Source: Paracoccus caeni
GTDB lineage: Bacteria > Pseudomonadota > Alphaproteobacteria > Rhodobacterales > Rhodobacteraceae
DNA: 64,000 nucleotides
NCBI RefSeq assembly: GCF_016629665.1
Contig: NZ_JAEPRQ010000007.1
Span: forward strand, 124,001-188,000
Direction: 5' to 3'
The notes beneath the pieces were generated by a model. It worked only from the letters and a program-made list of their open reading frames with translations. It did no database searches and had not been told where the DNA came from. Below, piece after piece: positions 8,139 to 17,490 of the stretch (position 1 is the first letter of the stretch; each line of letters opens with the position of its first letter). Both the position numbers and the translations under genes were made by a program.

Positions 8139-10397
8139 CTAGCTGTCTTCGGTCGGAAGATCCGGCACCGTCTCGACGAAGGGGCCGGGGAAGCCCAGAT
8201 CCTGCAATTGCCCGATCAGGTGCTGCCAGATCCTGTCGCGTATGTCAGGGCTGGCTTCGTAGGCAATTTGAAGATGCGGCTGGCGGATCAGCGCTGCGGT
8301 CAGCGCGTCTTTATCGCGCCGATGTGCGGCCATACCCGGACGGTCGAGGATCAGCGCATAGTCATTCAGCACCTGATCTCTGAGACCGCGCACAAGTGCA
8401 GTATCGGGCAGCGGCTCGTGCGGACCGGTGGTCTTCATCCGCATCAGAAGGTCCTGCAACACGGGCATCATATCGGGTGGGTCGAATGTCAGCGGATTGC
8501 CATCATAACGGGTGGTGCAATCGTTCGCGTTATGCAGGTTCGCACAGATGAGGGTTTCGCCATAGCTGATATCGCCACGCTCCATATCGCAGGGCATAAT
8601 CTCCGTCGTTGCCCCGTCCAGCGTGCCGCAAACCGCCCCGGCGATCCCGTCGGCTGGCCAGATCAGACGCAACCGGATCGGGTGCAGCAAATCCTCGACG
8701 GGAAGTGAAACCGGTATCCGCTCCCCACGATCATCGACCAGAGAATAGCTGCCGCTGTCGGTCAGCACAGCCGCGTCGTATGTGCGGAACGAAACCGTGT
8801 AGAGCCGACCATATCGGTTTTCACCCGCGAACCACGACAGCTTCAGATCCCTGTCTGTGTCGAAATCCCGGCGCCAATAGGCGGTAAGTCTGTTCTGTTC
8901 GTCCAAAATCAGCACGATCCCAGGATGAGACAGCGCCGAGGTCATGCGCGACCTGATCGGCAACTTTTTCTCAATGGTTATTTCACGGAGGAATTGTTGG
9001 TCGGACCGCGCGCCAAGTTCACAGACGCTTTCCGCGGAACCGGCAGGCCCGTCGCATTCCAGAAGCGCTATTGGTCTGTCCGAGAACACCTTCACCTGCA
9101 TCGAGGCGTTCCAGTCGATCATCGAATCTGCCTGAAACGGATCGTCAGGCTCGATCTCGCCGAGCATGACGGGCTTGGTCGGTGCGAAATGCGGGTAGGG
9201 AAGCGCTGCGATCTCTGTCGTCCCTTGCGAAACAGCATCGGTCGCGATGCTGAAGTAGGTATTCATGCGGCTTCGTTCTTCGCTGATAGAACTGCCCGTG
9301 ATTGTCGGTCGCCAATCCCCGGAAAACGCGGCGGGCAGCATGATCAAAGCGGGAATTATCGCGATGACGAACCGCAAGGCGACGCCTTTTTCGATCCATT
9401 TTAAGGGTTTGCCCCACCATCGCCGCGCCGAGATCACGAAGCGCGTTCCGCGGTCGGAGAAGCGGGTCACCGCAGAAACCAGCCAACTCAGCAGGCCCGA
9501 TACCAAAGCGAACAGAAAAACCATCCCGAAACCGCCTATCAGCGAGGCGAACAGATAGAAGCTGATCTGGTCGGCAGACGGGCTGTCCGCCACGAACGTC
9601 GCGATGAAGGTGATTATCACGACCGCTGCGGGGAACAGTACCTGCCAGGTCTTGAACGGAGGCTTCTTCTGAGGCAGGACGGGCGCCGCATTGATGCTGC
9701 GCCGGTCGCCAAGTGCCAGCAGGATCTTGGCCTGCAATTCGTCCTGATAAGGGTGACGGCGCAGAAAGCCGATACTGTCGGCGGTCCAGCCGAATTCGCC
9801 GTCCATCTGCGCAAGCCAGTTCAGCACCGCATTCGACGCGCCGACATAAACATATCGCTCGACGTGATCCAGAACGCTACGCTCGAACTGCCGCCGCACG
9901 ATGGGATCGTCAAGCAAAGGCGATGCCAGCAGATCGTTCCAAAGCGTAGCTTCGTAGTTTTGAAGCTTCAGCAGGCGGCCTGCGCTGCGAAGCAGTTCTT
10001 CAGCCGCCTCTTCGGCTGCGCGGCGGGCCGCCATTTCTTCCTCGACGGCCGGATCGACAGGTGCGGGCTCGGGCAGATCCGGGGCGGCCTCGTGCGGTGC
10101 CTTGCCCTCGTCATCAGCCATCCCTTCAGCAGGCGGCGGGTCGTCGTCCCAAGGCTGGGTCTCGGCGTTCTCGGACCCAAAGATCGACCGACGCTGCCGT
10201 GCGTCGCCGGTGATGGACAGCGCATATTCGTAGGCCCGGCGCAGATCGCTGAACCCTGACGGATCGCCGCTCCAATCCTTTTCCTTCAGCCTAGCGGCAT
10301 AGGCGCGACGGACCTCGCGGGCGGTTTCGGGAATTTCCTTAAGGCCCAACTCGGTCCAGGGCCAACTGACATCACTACCTGACATAGCTGTCTTCAA
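8139..10397 (-). CDS. Transmembrane J-like co-chaperone, DjlB/DjlC type
   Basis: The first ~65 residues of this 752-residue protein resemble a J domain (WPWTELGLKEI, VRRAYAARLKEKD, FSDLRRAYEYAL), but the loop between the last two helices reads SGDPSG and has no HPD. A Pro/Glu/Ala-rich linker and a helical region follow. Hydrophobic segments lie at about 249-270, 276-310 and 340-363, then a ~390-residue C-terminal domain. No Cys is seen before the membrane region; six follow it, which suits disulfides outside the cytoplasm. The start overlaps the end of the Hsp70 gene by 23 bases (11 if Met5 is used), so the two are co-translated, as with E. coli HscC and its DjlB/DjlC partners. Confidence 0.78.
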   Translation of the reverse strand: MKTAMSGSDVSWPWTELGLKEIPETAREVRRAYAARLKEKDWSGDPSGFSDLRRAYEYALSITGDARQRRSIFGSENAETQPWDDDPPPAEGMADDEGKAPHEAAPDLPEPAPVDPAVEEEMAARRAAEEAAEELLRSAGRLLKLQNYEATLWNDLLASPLLDDPIVRRQFERSVLDHVERYVYVGASNAVLNWLAQMDGEFGWTADSIGFLRRHPYQDELQAKILLALGDRRSINAAPVLPQKKPPFKTWQVLFPAAVVIITFIATFVADSPSADQISFYLFASLIGGFGMVFLFALVSGLLSWLVSAVTRFSDRGTRFVISARRWWGKPLKWIEKGVALRFVIAIIPALIMLPAAFSGDWRPTITGSSISEERSRMNTYFSIATDAVSQGTTEIAALPYPHFAPTKPVMLGEIEPDDPFQADSMIDWNASMQVKVFSDRPIALLECDGPAGSAESVCELGARSDQQFLREITIEKKLPIRSRMTSALSHPGIVLILDEQNRLTAYWRRDFDTDRDLKLSWFAGENRYGRLYTVSFRTYDAAVLTDSGSYSLVDDRGERIPVSLPVEDLLHPIRLRLIWPADGIAGAVCGTLDGATTEIMPCDMERGDISYGETLICANLHNANDCTTRYDGNPLTFDPPDMMPVLQDLLMRMKTTGPHEPLPDTALVRGLRDQVLNDYALILDRPGMAAHRRDKDALTAALIRQPHLQIAYEASPDIRDRIWQHLIGQLQDLGFPGPFVETVPDLPTEDS

Positions 10398-12075
10398 TCG
10401 CCGTTACGACCTTGGACAGTCGCTCATTCTCTGAACTGATGAAGCCCGGATCTTGGCCGTCCATCGCCATCTCGAATTCGGCCAGCAGGGTTTGAATCTC
10501 GATCCGGTCTTCGCCCAGCAGGATCTCGTAAAGCCGCTTCAACCGCTCGACCAGAACGATGTTTTCGGCCTGTTCATGTGGGCTGATCTTCAGCTTTTCC
10601 ATCTCTTTCAGACGGCGTGTCTTCTCGGACGAGGACAGCGCTTCGGCCAGATTTTCGATCACATCCGAATAGGTCTTCTTGTTCGACAACACCGTGACAT
10701 CGACCGCCAAAAGTCCGCTTGTGTCATAGGTAAAGCGGCATTCTATGGCTTCCTTGCCCTTCGGCCCGCGTGGCACCGGCACCTGCAATTCACCCAGCTT
10801 GACGTTGTCCGAGGCCATCGCCGCCTCGCCCTGATAGATCACCACGGCGATCTGGACCTGATTGTCCTGACTGGTTTCGAACCAGGCGCTGCGGCTGGCG
10901 GGCAGGATCGTGTTTCGTTCGATGATCGGCGCGAAACGGTCATGGACCACATGGTTGCCCAGAACCGTCGATGCCACGATTCCCAGTGAGAAGGGCGCAA
11001 CATCGGTCATCACCATGTCGCGCAGCCCCTCGTGCCGCTGGATCAGCCCGGCCTGCACTGCAGCGCCAAGCGCGACCGCCTGATCGGGATCGACGCCGCG
11101 ATCCGGCAGCTTGCGAAAGACCCGCGCGGCAAGCGAGCGGATGACCGGCATCCGGGTCGCGCCACCGACCAGCAGAACCCGGTCGATCCGGTCCGCAGAG
11201 ACGCCTGAATCGTAAAGGCTGCTTTCGATCGGACGGCGCATCTTGGCCACCAGATCCTCGGTCATCTTTTCGAATTGCTGGGTGGTCAGGGTGACTTCCA
11301 ACTCGCGCCCGGCGATGCGGATCTTGCCGGTGGCCGTATCGGACGAGGACAGCCGCAGCTTGAAATCATCGGCCACTGACAGCAACGCTTCCTGCGCAAC
11401 GGCGTCAAGTTTGGCCCATGCCATATCGTTCTGTTCGGCGATCTGGCGGGCGATGCGGGCGGTGAAATCCTCGCCGCCAAGGATGGCATCGCCCGAGGAT
11501 GCGCGCACCTCCATCACCCCGTCGAACATTTCGAGGATCGACACGTCGAAAGTGCCGCCGCCCAGATCAAGCACGATGAAGGTGCTTTCGCCCTCGCGGT
11601 CCTGCACCCCTGCGGCCAGCGCCGCGGCGGTCGGTTCGTTGATCAGGCTGCGCACCTTCAGCCCGGCGATTTCGGCGGCGTCCTTGGTCGCCTGCCGCTG
11701 GATGCCGTTGAAATAGGCCGGGACCGAGATCACCGCCTCGGTCACCTCGGCGCCAAGATGACGTTCGGCATCGGATTTCAGCGATTTCAGGACCAGCGCG
11801 GACAGATCGACCGGGCTATATTCGCTGCGCCCCAGTTTCAGCTTCTTGCCGGTGCCCATAAGCCGCTTGAACCGCGCGGCGGTCAGATCCGGGTGGCGAA
11901 GCAGCCGCGCCTTGGCCGCGCGCCCGACTATGACGGTCCGGCGATCATCGGCCAGACCGACCACCGAGGGGGTCAGAAATTCGCCCAGCGAATTGGGAAT
12001 AAGTCGCGGTCCGCTTTCGTCGAATACGGCGACCAGAGAATTGGTCGTTCCAAGGTCAATTCCAACACAGGTCAT
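10375..12075 (-). CDS. hscC: HscC-type Hsp70 chaperone
   Basis: This 566-residue Hsp70 is shorter than DnaK (about 640) and close to E. coli HscC. The nucleotide-binding domain shows phosphate 1 (GIDLGTTNSLVAVF, residues 5-18), VPAYFNGIQRQATKDAAEIAG, the phosphate 2 loop (VLDLGGGTFDVSIL) and the adenosine motif (LLVGGATRMPVI). The substrate-binding part begins near DVAPFSLGI, an HscC-like replacement for the DnaK linker, and the lid is short. It is the first gene of a two-gene minus-strand operon with the J-like membrane protein. HscC proteins are specialised chaperones with their own J partners, not general folding factors; the client here is unknown. Confidence 0.88.
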   Translation of the reverse strand: MTCVGIDLGTTNSLVAVFDESGPRLIPNSLGEFLTPSVVGLADDRRTVIVGRAAKARLLRHPDLTAARFKRLMGTGKKLKLGRSEYSPVDLSALVLKSLKSDAERHLGAEVTEAVISVPAYFNGIQRQATKDAAEIAGLKVRSLINEPTAAALAAGVQDREGESTFIVLDLGGGTFDVSILEMFDGVMEVRASSGDAILGGEDFTARIARQIAEQNDMAWAKLDAVAQEALLSVADDFKLRLSSSDTATGKIRIAGRELEVTLTTQQFEKMTEDLVAKMRRPIESSLYDSGVSADRIDRVLLVGGATRMPVIRSLAARVFRKLPDRGVDPDQAVALGAAVQAGLIQRHEGLRDMVMTDVAPFSLGIVASTVLGNHVVHDRFAPIIERNTILPASRSAWFETSQDNQVQIAVVIYQGEAAMASDNVKLGELQVPVPRGPKGKEAIECRFTYDTSGLLAVDVTVLSNKKTYSDVIENLAEALSSSEKTRRLKEMEKLKISPHEQAENIVLVERLKRLYEILLGEDRIEIQTLLAEFEMAMDGQDPGFISSENERLSKVVTAIEDSYVR

Positions 12076-12234
12076 AAAATCTTTCCGTCATCGATTACAG
12101 CCAGCTATGCCGAATGAGCGTTTGTTTATCAAGAAGAACGCGGCCAGATTTCCCCCGCCCTCAACTGCGTCGCGGATGCGCTTGCCCTTCTCGCGCGGCC
12201 ATGCTGATCTTCGGTGCAGAGGGAAGGGCCGGAC

Positions 12235-13515
12235 ATGCTGAACAATCCGCGCACGCACGGGCTTTGGGAGAAAAGCGCCCCCGCCGCGCCGGTGACGGAG
12301 GCGCTGACAGGCGATGTCAGCGCGGACGTTCTGGTGATCGGCGGCGGCTATACCGGGCTTTCGACGGCGCTTCATCTGGCGCAAGGCGGCGCCGATGTGG
12401 TGTTGCTGGAGGCGGTCGAGATCGGGTTCGGCGGTGCCGGGCGCAATGTCGGGCTGGTCAATGCCGGGATGTGGGTGATGCCCGAACATCTGTTGCAGAC
12501 CCTTGGCCCTGAATACGGCAATCGCCTGCTGGATCTGCTGGGCAATGGCCCTGCCGAGGTCTGGTCGCTGATTGCCCGGCATGGGATCGAATGTCAGCCG
12601 AATCCGGTCGGCACGCTGCATGTCGCCGCTGATCGCGCAGGTTTCGCCGAACTGACCGAGCGGACGCGGCAATGGCAGGCTCGCGGCGCGCCCGTCGCCT
12701 TGCTGGAGGGCGGCGAGGCTGCGGGCACGCTGGGCACCGATTATTACCGCGCCGCTTTGCTGGATCGGCGGGCGGGCACGATCCAGCCGCTTGCCTATGC
12801 GCGCGGACTTGCGCGTGCGGCGATCGATGCGGGGGTGCGGGTCTATACCGGCTCGCCCGTGACCGGGATGCGGCGCGAAAATGGCTGGTATCTGCAAACG
12901 CCCAAGGGCAGCGCGACCGCGCCGAGGGTGGTCTTTGCGACCGATGCCTATACCCGGCATCTGATGCAGGCGATCAGCGGGCAGCAGGTGTTTCTGCCCT
13001 ATTTCAACTTCGCCACCACGCCCTTGCCGGATGATGTCGCCTGCACCGTTTTGCCCGGCAGGCAGGGGGCGTGGGATACGCGCGAGGTGTTGACCTCGTT
13101 TCGGCTGGATGCGGCGAACCGGCTGGTTGTCGGCTCGGTCGGGGCGCTGCGCAATACCGGAACGGCGGTCCACCGGGCCTGGGCGCGACGCAGCCTGCGG
13201 CGGATTTTCCCGCAGATCGGGCCGGTCGCGTTCGAGGCGGAATGGTTCGGCACCATCGGCATGACCGACAACCATCTGCCGCGCTTTCACCGGCTGGATG
13301 AGGGGGTCTTTGCCTTCTGCGGCTATAACGGTCGCGGCATTGCGCCCGGCACCGTCTTTGGCCGGATCATGGCCGAATATCTGCTGGGCCAGTTGACCGA
13401 GGCGGACCTGCCCCTGCCGGTCAGCCCGCCTTCGCCCATCCGCACGGCGGCGCTGCGATCCGCCTTCTACGAGGCGGGGGCGCAGCTTTTCCATCTGGTC
13501 GATGCCCGGCTTTGA
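12235..13515 (+). CDS. FAD-dependent amine oxidase, probable L-pipecolate oxidase (AmaA-like)
   Basis: This 426-residue DAO-family flavoprotein has an N-terminal FAD site (DVLVIGGGYTGLSTALHLA) and the C-terminal block FCGYNGRGIAPGTVFG. ATG 12235 is chosen because AGAGGGAAGG lies about 7 bases upstream; a GTG at 12214 is weaker. Homologues oxidise cyclic or secondary amines (L-pipecolate, gamma-glutamylputrescine, sarcosine). The next gene resembles piperidine-6-carboxylate dehydrogenase, so L-pipecolate to piperideine-6-carboxylate is the best guess, as in the Pseudomonas AmaA-AmaB branch of lysine catabolism. The family call is firm; the substrate rests on context. Confidence 0.75.
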   Translation: MLNNPRTHGLWEKSAPAAPVTEALTGDVSADVLVIGGGYTGLSTALHLAQGGADVVLLEAVEIGFGGAGRNVGLVNAGMWVMPEHLLQTLGPEYGNRLLDLLGNGPAEVWSLIARHGIECQPNPVGTLHVAADRAGFAELTERTRQWQARGAPVALLEGGEAAGTLGTDYYRAALLDRRAGTIQPLAYARGLARAAIDAGVRVYTGSPVTGMRRENGWYLQTPKGSATAPRVVFATDAYTRHLMQAISGQQVFLPYFNFATTPLPDDVACTVLPGRQGAWDTREVLTSFRLDAANRLVVGSVGALRNTGTAVHRAWARRSLRRIFPQIGPVAFEAEWFGTIGMTDNHLPRFHRLDEGVFAFCGYNGRGIAPGTVFGRIMAEYLLGQLTEADLPLPVSPPSPIRTAALRSAFYEAGAQLFHLVDARL

Positions 13516-13582
13516 CCCCGGCTTGACCCCGCCTGCCCGCAGCGGCACCTTGCGGTCGTTAATCTTGATGAAGGGTGAGGAC

Positions 13583-15100
13583 ATGACCGAGGGCATCGCG
13601 GGCGACACGCGCAACATTCTGGACCGGCTGGGCGTCGATCAGGCGCTATATACCGGCGGCACGCTGAAAAGCCGCTCTCCCGTGACCGGAGAAGAGATCG
13701 CCGCCCTGCCCGAAGATGACGCCGCCTCGGTCTCGGCCGCGATTGGCCGCGCCTCGGACGCCTTCCGCATCTGGCGCAACGTTCCCGCCCCGCGTCGTGG
13801 TGAGCTGGTCCGGCTGCTGGGCGAGGAACTGCGCGCATCCAAGGATGATCTGGGTCGGCTGGTCTCGGTCGAGGCTGGCAAAAGCTCCTCGGAAGGGGCG
13901 GGCGAAGTGCAGGAGATGATCGACATCTGCGACTTTGCCGTCGGTCTGTCGCGGCAGCTTTACGGTCTGACCATCGCCACCGAACGTCCCGGCCACAGGA
14001 TGATGGAGACGTGGCATCCTTTAGGCGTGGTCGGCATCATCAGCGCGTTCAACTTTCCCGTGGCGGTGTGGTCGTGGAATGCGGCTTTGGCGCTGGTCTG
14101 CGGCAATCCGGTGATCTGGAAGCCTTCGGAAAAGACGCCGCTGACGGCCTTGGCCTCGCAGGAGATCCTGAACCGGGCGCTGGCGCGTTTCGGCAATGCG
14201 CCGGAAGGGCTGTCGCAGGTGATCATCGGCGCGCGAGAAACCGGCGATGCGCTGGTCGGGGATCAGCGGGTGGCGCTGGTGTCGGCAACGGGTTCCACCC
14301 GGATGGGCCGAGAGGTCGGGCCGAAGGTTGCGGCGCGGTTCGGGCGGTCGATCCTTGAACTGGGTGGCAACAATGCCGGGATCGTCTGCCCCTCGGCCGA
14401 TCTGGACATGGCGCTCCGCGCGATTGCCTTTGGCGCGATGGGCACGGCGGGTCAGCGCTGCACCAGCATGCGGCGGCTTTTCGTGCATGACAGCATCTAT
14501 GATCAACTGGTGCCGGGGTTGGTCCGGGCCTATGGCTCGGTCTCGGTCGGCAATCCGCTGACCACGCAGGCGCTGGTCGGGCCGCTGATCGACGGCGTGG
14601 CCTATGAAGGGATGCAAACCGCGCTTCAGGCCGCGACGGCTGCGGGGGGCAAGGTCCATGGCGGCGAGCGGGTCAGCGAAGCCGGGCCGGAGGCTGCCTA
14701 TTACGTGCGCCCGGCGCTGGTCGAGATGCCCCGACAGACCGGGCCGGCGCTTGAGGAAACCTTTGCGCCGATCCTTTACGTCATGCGCTATTCCGACCTG
14801 TCGGAGGCGATAGATGCGCAGAACGCCGTCGGCGCGGGTCTGTCGTCGTCCATCTTCACCACCGATCTGCGAGAGAGCGAGTTGTTCCTGTCCGCCTCGG
14901 GCTCGGATTGCGGGATCGCGAACGTCAATATCGGCACTTCGGGGGCCGAGATTGGCGGGGCGTTCGGCGGTGAAAAGGAAACCGGCGGCGGGCGTGAAAG
15001 CGGCTCGGACGCATGGAAGGCCTATATGCGGCGGGCGACGAATACCGTGAACTATTCCCGCGAATTGCCGCTGGCGCAGGGCGTCGTCTTCGACATCTGA
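13583..15100 (+). CDS. amaB: L-piperidine-6-carboxylate / alpha-aminoadipic semialdehyde dehydrogenase (ALDH7)
   Basis: This 505-residue aldehyde dehydrogenase carries the catalytic Cys293 in GTAGQRCTSM and the general base Glu in LELGGNNAGIV. The GGNNA and RCTSMRR strings and the C-terminal GAEIGGAFGGEKETGGGRES are typical of ALDH7 (antiquitin-like) enzymes, which oxidise 2-aminoadipate 6-semialdehyde (the open form of piperideine-6-carboxylate) to 2-aminoadipate with NAD+. The start at 13583 follows GGTGAGG, although an open frame extends back to 13502. It lies 67 bases after the oxidase and probably acts on its product. No regulator is adjacent. Confidence 0.85.
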   Translation: MTEGIAGDTRNILDRLGVDQALYTGGTLKSRSPVTGEEIAALPEDDAASVSAAIGRASDAFRIWRNVPAPRRGELVRLLGEELRASKDDLGRLVSVEAGKSSSEGAGEVQEMIDICDFAVGLSRQLYGLTIATERPGHRMMETWHPLGVVGIISAFNFPVAVWSWNAALALVCGNPVIWKPSEKTPLTALASQEILNRALARFGNAPEGLSQVIIGARETGDALVGDQRVALVSATGSTRMGREVGPKVAARFGRSILELGGNNAGIVCPSADLDMALRAIAFGAMGTAGQRCTSMRRLFVHDSIYDQLVPGLVRAYGSVSVGNPLTTQALVGPLIDGVAYEGMQTALQAATAAGGKVHGGERVSEAGPEAAYYVRPALVEMPRQTGPALEETFAPILYVMRYSDLSEAIDAQNAVGAGLSSSIFTTDLRESELFLSASGSDCGIANVNIGTSGAEIGGAFGGEKETGGGRESGSDAWKAYMRRATNTVNYSRELPLAQGVVFDI

Positions 15101-15149
15101 TGCCGGGGACGGGCGGTCGCCGGACGGATGCTCCGCCCGGCGGTCGCGC

Positions 15150-15314
15150 TCATTTCGGCAGGGCTCCGCAGAACCCGCCGCTGGCCTCGGCCCCGGAGCC
15201 AAGGGCCAGAAGGGGTGGAGCCTTGTAGGGATTGGGCGGCGTGGTGGCCTGATCGAAAAGGACCAGCCCGCCCAGAAACAGCACCGCAATCCCGGCGGTC
15301 AGATGGCGGGTCAT
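15150..15314 (-). CDS. Small single-pass membrane protein linked to YeeE/YedE
   Basis: This 54-residue protein starts with MTRHLTAGIAVLFLGGLVLF, one membrane helix, followed by a Pro/Gly-rich tail (TTPPNPYKAP) with one Cys near the end (GGFCGALPK). Its ATG at 15314 overlaps the stop of the upstream importer gene by four bases (ATGA), strong evidence that it is translated by coupling. No family is recognised. It may be a small accessory subunit of the importer, or a partner that handles imported sulfur through its Cys; both are guesses. Confidence 0.6.
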   Translation of the reverse strand: MTRHLTAGIAVLFLGGLVLFDQATTPPNPYKAPPLLALGSGAEASGGFCGALPK

Positions 15315-16435
15315 CGGCGCACCTCGAAGCCAAGCATGGGGCGCAGGCGGACGCCAAGGAACGCTCCGGCGAAGGCTGCGACGAACCAGACCCAGCCATG
15401 CAGGCTTCCGGTCGAGATCCCCGAAAAGAACGCCCCCACATTGCAGCCAAAGGCCAGCCGCGCCGAATAGCCAAGCAACAGACCGGCGATGATCGTGGCG
15501 ATCCATGCGCGTGCCGGCAGCTTCGGCAAGGGTTGCGACAGGCCGCCGCTGCGCCACGCCACCACCAGAAACGCCCCCGCGATCAGGCCGATATTGGTCA
15601 GCGAGGTCACATCGGTCAGGATGCTTTCGCCCAGCCGCGCGGCATTGCCCGGTGCTGCCCAGAAGGCCGATCCGGAAAGGTCAGCGCCCAAAGCCACCGC
15701 GCCTTTCGCGGCCCATAGGCCAAGACCATAGACGACGCCCCAGGGTTGCCCGGCTACGATCAGATTGCCGATGGCCAGCGCCGCGATTGCGACGGCGGCG
15801 AACAGCAACCGGCGCGGCAGCTTGCGACTGCCCGGCGCGGCCAGTGCCAGCAGCAGCACCGCGACCGCCGCCAGCAAGGCCAGCGTGACGCCGAGACCCG
15901 TCCCGCCGCTCAGTTTCAGGATCGGCAGCGCGCCAAGGTTCGTCCACCAGACCAGATGATAGGCGCCCAGAAAGCTGCCGATGGCAAAGAACGGCAGCGC
16001 CAGAAGCCCGACCGGATTGCCGCTGCCTGCATTTACCAGCGTGCCCGAACCGCAGCCCAGAACCACCTGCATCGCGGCACCAAAGACAAAGGCTCCGCCG
16101 ATCATGGCCCAGCCGATTGGTGCCTCGGCCCCGATGATCTCACCCGGATGGCTGGCGAGCAGCGGAAATGCCACGACCGAGACCAGCGCGATGGCAAGCA
16201 GTTGCGCCAGTATCCCCGCCGGTTCGCGGCGCAGGATCATCGCTCGCCACGGGCCGGCAAAGCCAAACCGCAGCCCCTCAAGCGCGATCCCGAAGCCAAG
16301 GCCGATGGCCAGAAGCAGGCCGAAGCGTGCCCCCGCGAACAGCGCGACGGCAAAGACCGCCGCCAGCCCGACAAGGACGATCAGCCCCCGCTGCGTCAGC
16401 CGCCCGGATGCGGGAAACGTTGTTGCCTCGGCCAT
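15311..16435 (-). CDS. YeeE/YedE-family sulfur (thiosulfate-type) transporter
   Basis: This 374-residue integral membrane protein is rich in helices and contains two DUF395-type repeats. Each has a conserved cysteine in a Gly-rich turn: VVLGCGSGTL near residue 130 and AFGCNVGAF near residue 330. In TsuA, the characterised member, such cysteines pass thiosulfate across the membrane. The ATG overlaps the rhodanese stop by one base (TGATG) and the stop overlaps the small membrane protein, so the three genes form a tight operon. Import of thiosulfate or a related sulfur compound is a reasonable inference given the rhodanese and the nearby sulfate-activation genes. Confidence 0.85.
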   Translation of the reverse strand: MAEATTFPASGRLTQRGLIVLVGLAAVFAVALFAGARFGLLLAIGLGFGIALEGLRFGFAGPWRAMILRREPAGILAQLLAIALVSVVAFPLLASHPGEIIGAEAPIGWAMIGGAFVFGAAMQVVLGCGSGTLVNAGSGNPVGLLALPFFAIGSFLGAYHLVWWTNLGALPILKLSGGTGLGVTLALLAAVAVLLLALAAPGSRKLPRRLLFAAVAIAALAIGNLIVAGQPWGVVYGLGLWAAKGAVALGADLSGSAFWAAPGNAARLGESILTDVTSLTNIGLIAGAFLVVAWRSGGLSQPLPKLPARAWIATIIAGLLLGYSARLAFGCNVGAFFSGISTGSLHGWVWFVAAFAGAFLGVRLRPMLGFEVRR

Positions 16436-17364
16436 CAGTTGCTGCCCCGGATCTGGTTCAGCAGATTTCGGACCAGACCGGGGGTGTTTTCCATCTCGCC
16501 ACCCGATTGCGACCAGCCGACCATCGATTCAGGGTAAAGTTTGGCATCCTCGACCCCGGCCAGTTCGGACAGCGCGAACCAGTCGGTCGCCGCCCAATGG
16601 CCGGTATTGCAGAAGGCGACGACCTCTTCCTGCCGGTCGATGCCCAGTTTCTCGGCCAGCGCGGCGGCGGACGAGCCGTCCATCACCTGCGTCGGATTAT
16701 CGAACCAGACCGCATGCGAGATATTCTCGGCCCCCGGCAGAGTCCCCGGCTTTGTCGCTGCGGCATGCGATTGCTGCCCCTCAAAGAATGCCTCGGGACG
16801 GGAATCGATCAGCCTCGCGCTGCGTTCGCCGCTGACGACAGCGGCCACGTCATCAGCAGTCGCCAGCCAGCGGTCCGAGAAGGTGATATCGATATCCGAA
16901 GGCGCGGGCGCATTCGCCTTGGTCTCCAGCGGCAGGCCATCGGCCGCCCACGCGCTCATCCCGCCATTCAGGATCGCCAGATCGCTGAGACCGGACGATT
17001 TCAGCGTCCAATAGACCCGCGCGGCCGAGCCGAAGTCGCTGTCATCCTCGCCCTGATGGATCACCACCACCGGGCGATCCAGCGTGATGCCAAGTTCCTG
17101 CAAGGTCGTTTCAAGCTGATCTTCCGGGACCAGCGCGCCGGGATTGGTCTCTGGCCCGCGGAACAGCGCATAGGGGGCCGAAATCGCCCCCTCGACATGG
17201 CCCTGTCCATAGGCGTCGCCGCGAATGTCCAGAACCAGCGGCGCTTCGGGTTGATCCAGCAATGTCTGCAACTGATCGGGCGTGACCAGCGGCCCGATCT
17301 GGTTTGCGGTGGCAGCACCTGACAGCCCAACCGCCGCGACGATCGAATAGAACAGCGTTTTCAT
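16435..17364 (-). CDS. Exported two-domain rhodanese (sulfurtransferase)
   Basis: The start at 17364 gives a 309-residue protein with a signal peptide (MKTLFYSIVAAVGLSGAATA) preceded by AGAGGT; the longer open frame to 17544 lacks these features. Two rhodanese modules follow. The first (LVLDIRGDAYGQGHVEGAI) shows no clear active Cys and is probably structural. The second carries the catalytic loop CNTGHWA (VVAFCNTGHWAATDWF). Rhodaneses move sulfane sulfur, for example from thiosulfate to an acceptor thiol. Periplasmic location and coupling to the YeeE/YedE importer suggest that it prepares or delivers the transported sulfur compound. Confidence 0.87.
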   Translation of the reverse strand: MKTLFYSIVAAVGLSGAATANQIGPLVTPDQLQTLLDQPEAPLVLDIRGDAYGQGHVEGAISAPYALFRGPETNPGALVPEDQLETTLQELGITLDRPVVVIHQGEDDSDFGSAARVYWTLKSSGLSDLAILNGGMSAWAADGLPLETKANAPAPSDIDITFSDRWLATADDVAAVVSGERSARLIDSRPEAFFEGQQSHAAATKPGTLPGAENISHAVWFDNPTQVMDGSSAAALAEKLGIDRQEEVVAFCNTGHWAATDWFALSELAGVEDAKLYPESMVGWSQSGGEMENTPGLVRNLLNQIRGSN

Positions 17365-17490
17365 GGCGAACCTCTTGCGACTTTGCATCTGATGTCGGTC
17401 ATCAGGCCGCGTTAGGCAAGCTCTTGGCCGGCGCGTCCGGCAGGTGATGTGGAAACGGCGGTTTGCGTGGCGACCGGGATGTGTAGGAGA

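Noticed and set aside
12214..12234. GTG at 12214 as start of the AmaA-like oxidase
   Set aside because: A good ribosome site lies between it and ATG 12235, and the extra residues are not part of the domain.
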